Shown: positions 11,970 through 16,028 of the stretch, one piece after another
Layout of the letters: each line of letters begins with the position of its first letter
Position numbering within the stretch: position 1 is the first letter of the stretch
DNA from: Desulfovibrio sp.
Lineage (GTDB): Bacteria > Desulfobacterota > Desulfovibrionia > Desulfovibrionales > Desulfovibrionaceae
Reading direction: 5' to 3'
Assembly: GCA_031270875.1 (NCBI GenBank)
Contig: JAISXC010000281.1
Location: 1-16,028, forward strand
DNA: 16,028 nt
Made by a program: the position numbers and the translations under genes
Notes under the pieces: generated by a model
Database searches by the model: none
The model's input: the letters and a program-made list of their open reading frames with translations, nothing else
What the model was told of the DNA's origin: nothing

Positions 11970-13328
11970 TCAGGCTTTTTCGCGCCCGCGCGCGAGCAGC
12001 GCGCCATACATTCCTTCCATCCACGGATGCTCCGGGGTCGTTTGCCACTCGACGGAAAGCGAAAAGTCGGCATGTTCCGCGAGAAAACGGGCGATTTGCC
12101 CCTGGTTTTCAGCAGGGTTGAGTGTACAGGTAATATAGGCAAGACAACGCCCCGGCAGAAGACAGCCTGCGGTTCGACGCAAAATACGGGATTGAAGCGC
12201 CACGTATCTGTCAAGATGTCCGACGTTGCCCCTGCGTCGCAAATCAGGGCGACGGGCAAGCACTCCGAGCCCGCTGCACGGCACATCCAGCAAAATATGA
12301 CCTCCCCAGCGCGCCAGAGGCGGCGCTACGGCATTCGCCTGGACAATATGAGGCTTACGCAGGCCAAGGATTCGACACTGGCCTGAAATGCGGGAAAGAC
12401 GGTTCAGCGAGATATCAGAGCAGAGAACAACCTCCACGCCACGCTCCAGCAACGCGAGCGCCTTGCCGCCCTGGCCGGCGCAAGCGTCCCACCACGCGCA
12501 GGAATTTCGCTCAGCAAGACCAAGCGCCTCAAGCACGGCCTGAGAGCCCGCTGATTGAAACGAAATGGCCCCATTCGTGTGCCAGTGCGACAGAGGCTTG
12601 CCCAGCAGGCTCAGAGGCAGGGTGCCCGGCGCAAAGGCAAAAGCGTTTTGCGCGACCGCGCTTGCGCCCGCCGCCAACAGGGCCGCCCGCAAAACACCCA
12701 CTGAGAAATGCGTGGCATTGAGCCGCAAACCGGTCCACGGACGCGCGAACGATCTCTGTAAAAGAGCAATCGCCGTGGAGCGGCCGTAGGATTTTTCCCA
12801 GATATCCGCAACGGCATGCGGCAGGCTGTAATAAAGGCAAAGGCCGCGCCACTGGGCGTCATCCGCTGAAGTTTCATCCGCAACATAAAATTGAGGTAGA
12901 AAAACCGCTTCGCCCATACGCTGAATACCCCGCAACACGGCATTTGTCAGACGCGCCAGAGAGGAGGGAAAAAGGCGACGCGCCTGTTCCACCGCAGCAA
13001 ACACGGCGGCATATTGCGGAACCTTGTCCTGAAAAAGCAGGCCATAAACGCCGAGTCGCAAAATGGAACGCAAGATTTGCGGAAGTTTTTGCGAATTGTG
13101 AAGGACGCGGCCAAGCAGAAAATCAATGCGTATTTCTGTGCGAAGCACACCGTAAAAGAGTTCAGACGCAAGACGCCTGTCCCGGGGTGAAAGCCCGGGC
13201 TGGGCGGACGACAAAGCCAAATTCAGGGCATGCTGGGCAAGCAGCCCATCATCCGAAAGCTTCAGTGCGCGCAATGCCGCACTGCGCGCATCCAGCGGCA
13301 GAAAGGAAAAAAAAGGGGGGTTGCTCAT
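11970..13328 (-). CDS. rsmB: 16S rRNA (cytosine-967 C5) methyltransferase RsmB
   Basis: A 452-residue RsmB/Sun protein that uses S-adenosylmethionine to make 5-methylcytosine in 16S rRNA. Residues 10-140 are a NusB-like RNA-binding domain (ARSAALRALKL, RDRRLASELFYGVLR, YAAVFAAVEQARRL). The C-terminal Rossmann domain has a divergent SAM loop, DACAGQGGK. DVPCSGLGVL carries Cys351 and YITCTLNP carries Cys401, the two cysteines needed for catalysis and release. I start at the ATG 13328, 8 bp after the fmt stop. A longer frame begins at TTG 13367 inside fmt. It is the last gene of the aspS-def-fmt-rsmB operon, and its 3' end meets that of parB. Confidence 0.92.
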   Translation of the reverse strand: MSNPPFFSFLPLDARSAALRALKLSDDGLLAQHALNLALSSAQPGLSPRDRRLASELFYGVLRTEIRIDFLLGRVLHNSQKLPQILRSILRLGVYGLLFQDKVPQYAAVFAAVEQARRLFPSSLARLTNAVLRGIQRMGEAVFLPQFYVADETSADDAQWRGLCLYYSLPHAVADIWEKSYGRSTAIALLQRSFARPWTGLRLNATHFSVGVLRAALLAAGASAVAQNAFAFAPGTLPLSLLGKPLSHWHTNGAISFQSAGSQAVLEALGLAERNSCAWWDACAGQGGKALALLERGVEVVLCSDISLNRLSRISGQCRILGLRKPHIVQANAVAPPLARWGGHILLDVPCSGLGVLARRPDLRRRGNVGHLDRYVALQSRILRRTAGCLLPGRCLAYITCTLNPAENQGQIARFLAEHADFSLSVEWQTTPEHPWMEGMYGALLARGREKA

Positions 13329-13336
13329 GAGCGGGG

Positions 13337-14356
13337 TTAAGACAAGGCCCGCGAAGCACTGCCGCAAAACCCCAGAGGCAGTCCGCGCAGCCGGCCGTTG
13401 ACAAAATCGCGCACATGCATCGTTGACGCGCCGCCCGGACGAATTTGAAGCAACTCATACCAGCAGTCGCCACAAGCCACGCATAGGCCTGCCTCGGTAT
13501 GCCACAAGCTGCCTGGTATCTGTCCCGCAGAGGAAGCAGTTGGTTCCCCCGGAAGAAGAAGCAAGGAGAATTCTCGCCCCGAACTTCCAGGCTCAGTCAG
13601 TCTTTGATCGTAAAAGCGAAAGACCGCGCGCGCGCCGGGGTTTGGCGTCATGGCCCGGATATGGGCATGCACCGCCGCGACCGTGCAATTCCAGTCGACA
13701 AAGCTCTCACGCTTGGAAATTTTCGCGGCATAGGTGGCCAGGGCATCGTTCTGCGGCACAGGCACAATCTCACCGGCAAGCATTTCTTGCATAACGCGCG
13801 ACAACAAGGAAGATCCCATATCGGCGAGCAAATTCAGAAGTTCGCCAGCAGTGCGCCCGGCAACGGGAACAGATTGAGCGGCATAGACAGGCCCCGCGTC
13901 CAGTTTAGCATCCACGCGCATGATGGAAACCCCAGTGAGAGCACCGGTCTGCCAGTTTTCCATAATGGCGCGCTGCACAGGGGCAGCCCCGCGATACTTG
14001 GGAAGCAGGGACGCATGCACGTTAAGTGGAGGAAAACGGGGAATAGTCAAGACAACCTCTGGTAAAATAAGGCCATACGAGGCTACAAGCAAGAAATCAG
14101 GCCGCAAGGCCGCAAGTTCCTGATGTACTTCAGGGAAGTTGAAGCTTGGCGGCTGAAAAACCGGAAAACCGTAATGCTGGGCGAGTATTTTTACAGAAGA
14201 CGGCAGGATCCTGTGGCCTCTGCCGTACGGACGGTCAGGCTGGGTGTAGACCGCCGCAATTTCTCCGAAAGGGCAATGCCGGATTTGTTGCAAAACTCGA
14301 GCGGCGAAGTCTGGCGTTCCCATAAAAATCAGACGCTGCTTTTGCGGATCAGCCAT
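13337..14356 (-). CDS. fmt: Methionyl-tRNA formyltransferase
   Basis: A 339-residue enzyme that formylates the methionine on initiator tRNA using 10-formyltetrahydrofolate. The N-terminal catalytic domain opens RLIFMGTPDFAARVLQQI. The family signature LNVHASLLPKYRGAAP holds Asn112 and His114, and LDAGPVY supplies the third catalytic residue, Asp153. The C-terminal tRNA-binding barrel includes AAKISKRESFVDW. The gene starts inside def (28-bp overlap) and is followed 8 bp later by rsmB, so translation is likely coupled. Confidence 0.96.
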   Translation of the reverse strand: MADPQKQRLIFMGTPDFAARVLQQIRHCPFGEIAAVYTQPDRPYGRGHRILPSSVKILAQHYGFPVFQPPSFNFPEVHQELAALRPDFLLVASYGLILPEVVLTIPRFPPLNVHASLLPKYRGAAPVQRAIMENWQTGALTGVSIMRVDAKLDAGPVYAAQSVPVAGRTAGELLNLLADMGSSLLSRVMQEMLAGEIVPVPQNDALATYAAKISKRESFVDWNCTVAAVHAHIRAMTPNPGARAVFRFYDQRLTEPGSSGREFSLLLLPGEPTASSAGQIPGSLWHTEAGLCVACGDCWYELLQIRPGGASTMHVRDFVNGRLRGLPLGFCGSASRALS

Positions 14357-14847
14357 TTTTTGACCTTTGCGTCATATAAAGAACGGCGCAACGTACTAAT
14401 ATGGTTAATAAAAAGCACACCGTCCAGATGGTCCACCTCATGCTGCAAAACTATGGCCGGAAAACCGGAAAGCATTTCCGCAATGCTGTTGCCGGCCAAA
14501 TCAATTGCGGTAACAAAAACACTGGGGTAGCGAAGCACATCAGCCCTGTAATTGAGGGGGACAGAAAGGCAACCTTCCTGCTCGCTGAGGGTTTGCTCTC
14601 CAACCGGTTTCAGCACGGGATTGACAAAAACGCGAGGAGCAGGGAGAGATTCCCTGGGGACAGGATTCATCACAATAACACGCAACAGACGGCCAATTTG
14701 GGGAGCGGCCAGACCCACTCCCTGGAAAGCGTACATGGTCTCAAACATATCCGCAACCAAAGTGCGGAGATCATCCGAAATCCCGCTTACAGGCATGGAT
14801 ATAAGGCTCAGACGCGGATCAGGGTAGGAGACAATATCCAAAATCAT
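14329..14847 (-). CDS. def: Peptide deformylase
   Basis: A 172-residue metalloenzyme that removes the formyl group from nascent proteins. All three motifs are present: GVGLAAPQ (43-50), EGCLSVP (91-97, metal ligand Cys93) and QHEVDHLDG (135-143, with metal ligands His136 and His140 and catalytic Glu137). The ATG overlaps the aspS stop as ATGA, and the end overlaps fmt by 28 bp. The pairing with fmt is functional: one adds and the other removes the formyl group. Confidence 0.97.
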   Translation of the reverse strand: MILDIVSYPDPRLSLISMPVSGISDDLRTLVADMFETMYAFQGVGLAAPQIGRLLRVIVMNPVPRESLPAPRVFVNPVLKPVGEQTLSEQEGCLSVPLNYRADVLRYPSVFVTAIDLAGNSIAEMLSGFPAIVLQHEVDHLDGVLFINHISTLRRSLYDAKVKKWLIRKSSV

Positions 14848-16028
14848 ACGTCTGACATGCCCTCCCGAAGCCGAAGGCCCAGCTCCCGCAGCTGGTTTGC
14901 CGCGATGATGGAAGGAGCCTCAGTAAGCAGGCAAGCAGCTTTCTGGGTTTTGGGAAAGGCAATGACATCGCGTATGCTGGTCGCGCCCGCCAGCAGCATG
15001 ACCAGCCGGTCCAGGCCAAAAGCAATGCCGCCATGAGGCGGCGCGCCGTGCTCAAGAGCGCGCAGCAGAAAGCCAAATCTGCTTTCCGTGACGTCGCGCC
15101 TTATGCCAAGGGCATCAAACATGCGTCGCTGGGCCTGCTCGGAATGTATGCGTATGGAACCGCCGCCCACCTCGTTGCCGTTGAGAACAAGATCATACGC
15201 ACGGGCGCGCGCGGCCGCCGGATCAGCAAGCATAAGATCAAAATGTCCGGAAACGGGAGAAGTAAAGGGATGATGGCAGGCAACGTAACGCTTTTCCGCA
15301 TCATCGTACTCAAAAAGCGGGAAGTCCGTGACCCAGAGAAAGTTGAAACTGGCAGACCGGACGAGGTTGAGGTGGCTTCCCAAACGCACACGCAGGTTAC
15401 CGAGAGCGGCATTGGCGACATCCGGATCCGCCGCCTGAAAAAAGACAATATCGCCGGCGCGCAGATCCAGAGCCCGCGTTATGCCGCTGCGCTCACTCTC
15501 GGAAAGGAATTTCGCAATGGGAGATTGCCATTCGCCGCTCCTGATTTTAATCCAGGCAAGCCCCCGCGCGCCGTAGATTTTTACAAATTCGGTAAACTCA
15601 TCAATCTCTTTGCGGGTAAGGGCATCACCTCCCGGAACTTTCATGGCTTTTACAAGTCTTGCGCCAGAAAAAAGTTTGAAGGAGGAATCCCGCACAATGT
15701 CTGTAATATCAACAAGCTCAAGGCCAAAACGCGTGTCCGGCTTGTCGACGCCATACCGGCCCATGGCCTCGTCCCAAGTAAGGCGGGGAAAGGGCACGGC
15801 AAGCTCATGGCCCAGCACGTCGCTGAAAAGACGGCGGACAAGGCCTTCCGCCATGGCCATGACCATTCCCTCGTCCACAAAACTCATTTCAATATCAATT
15901 TGCGTGAATTCAGGCTGACGGTCAGCCCGCAAATCCTCATCGCGAAAGCAGCGCGCAATCTGAAAATACTTGTCCAGGCCACCAATCATGAGGAGTTGCT
16001 TAAAAAGCTGCGGCGATTGCGGCAGGGC
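14844..16028 (-). CDS. aspS: Aspartyl-tRNA synthetase, C-terminal part
   Basis: The visible 394 residues are the C-terminal two thirds of a bacterial-type class II AspRS, which attaches aspartate to its tRNA. The frame is open to the window edge (ALPQSPQLFKQLLMIGGLDK), so the anticodon-binding domain and start are beyond it. Motif 2 is FRDEDLRADRQPEFTQIDIE and motif 3 is GIAFGLDRLVMLLAGA. Between them lies the bacterial insertion domain of roughly 130 residues. Whether it charges only tRNA-Asp or also tRNA-Asn cannot be judged, because the anticodon-binding part is missing. It heads the visible part of the translation operon and its stop overlaps def by 4 bp. Confidence 0.96.
   Translation of the reverse strand, partial: ALPQSPQLFKQLLMIGGLDKYFQIARCFRDEDLRADRQPEFTQIDIEMSFVDEGMVMAMAEGLVRRLFSDVLGHELAVPFPRLTWDEAMGRYGVDKPDTRFGLELVDITDIVRDSSFKLFSGARLVKAMKVPGGDALTRKEIDEFTEFVKIYGARGLAWIKIRSGEWQSPIAKFLSESERSGITRALDLRAGDIVFFQAADPDVANAALGNLRVRLGSHLNLVRSASFNFLWVTDFPLFEYDDAEKRYVACHHPFTSPVSGHFDLMLADPAAARARAYDLVLNGNEVGGGSIRIHSEQAQRRMFDALGIRRDVTESRFGFLLRALEHGAPPHGGIAFGLDRLVMLLAGATSIRDVIAFPKTQKAACLLTEAPSIIAANQLRELGLRLREGMSDV

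Noticed and set aside
11561..12286. 241-codon open frame across the parB and rsmB 3' ends
   Set aside because: It is antisense to the end of parB and out of frame with rsmB, both of which have clear family motifs.
1..16028. CRISPR array or toxin-antitoxin pair
   Set aside because: No regularly spaced direct repeats were seen, and no small gene pair shows toxin or antitoxin features that I can recognise.

Overview
The window looks like chromosome from a Gram-negative, probably anaerobic deltaproteobacterium. My best guess is a Desulfovibrio-like member of the Desulfovibrionaceae. This rests on the general look of the proteins and gene order, the moderate-to-high GC, and the lipoprotein and periplasmic thiol-protein genes. 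No rRNA or species marker is present, so it is an inference of moderate confidence.

Region 1 (1-4370, all on +) is the integrase-proximal end of a prophage or related integrative element. It is one tightly packed cassette: the end of a small CxxC protein, a DUF5131 (phage Gp37/Gp68) protein with a CX3CX2C motif, two consecutive ASCH-type proteins, four small phage-type proteins (one of 51 codons), an excisionase-like HTH protein, and a complete tyrosine integrase. Several genes are joined by ATGA overlaps. The integrase reads outward and ends 94 bp from the 3' end of the host gene lepB, so the element boundary should lie in about 4371-4464. No tRNA is present there.

Region 2 (4465-6153, -) is a host operon: an EpsC/CysE-type serine O-acetyltransferase, a 47-residue lipoprotein that overlaps its stop codon, and signal peptidase I. 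Divergent from it is an NlpC/P60 lipoprotein (6441-6905, +). Next comes a 330-bp gap holding three back-to-back perfect or near-perfect hairpins (6949-7059), the most striking non-coding structure in the window. A MerR-like DNA-binding protein follows (7236-7841, +).

Region 3 (7843-9068, -) holds a receiver-only response regulator followed by an exported DsbA-like thiol protein, separated by two tandem hairpins. The 552-bp AT-rich gap after it (9069-9620) carries divergent promoter candidates, an operator-like palindrome, a perfect parS site (9532-9547) and a degenerate second parS.

Region 4 (9621-11968) is a chromosomal parABS partition locus. It is unusual in that a reversed zinc-ribbon gene sits between parA and parB. 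Region 5 (11970-16028, -) is a translation operon running right to left: aspS (5' part beyond the window), def, fmt and rsmB, linked by overlaps of 4 and 28 bp and an 8-bp gap. It charges tRNA-Asp, formylates initiator tRNA, deformylates nascent proteins and methylates 16S rRNA. Two convergent gene pairs (7841/7843 and 11968/11970) are separated by a single base with no visible terminator.
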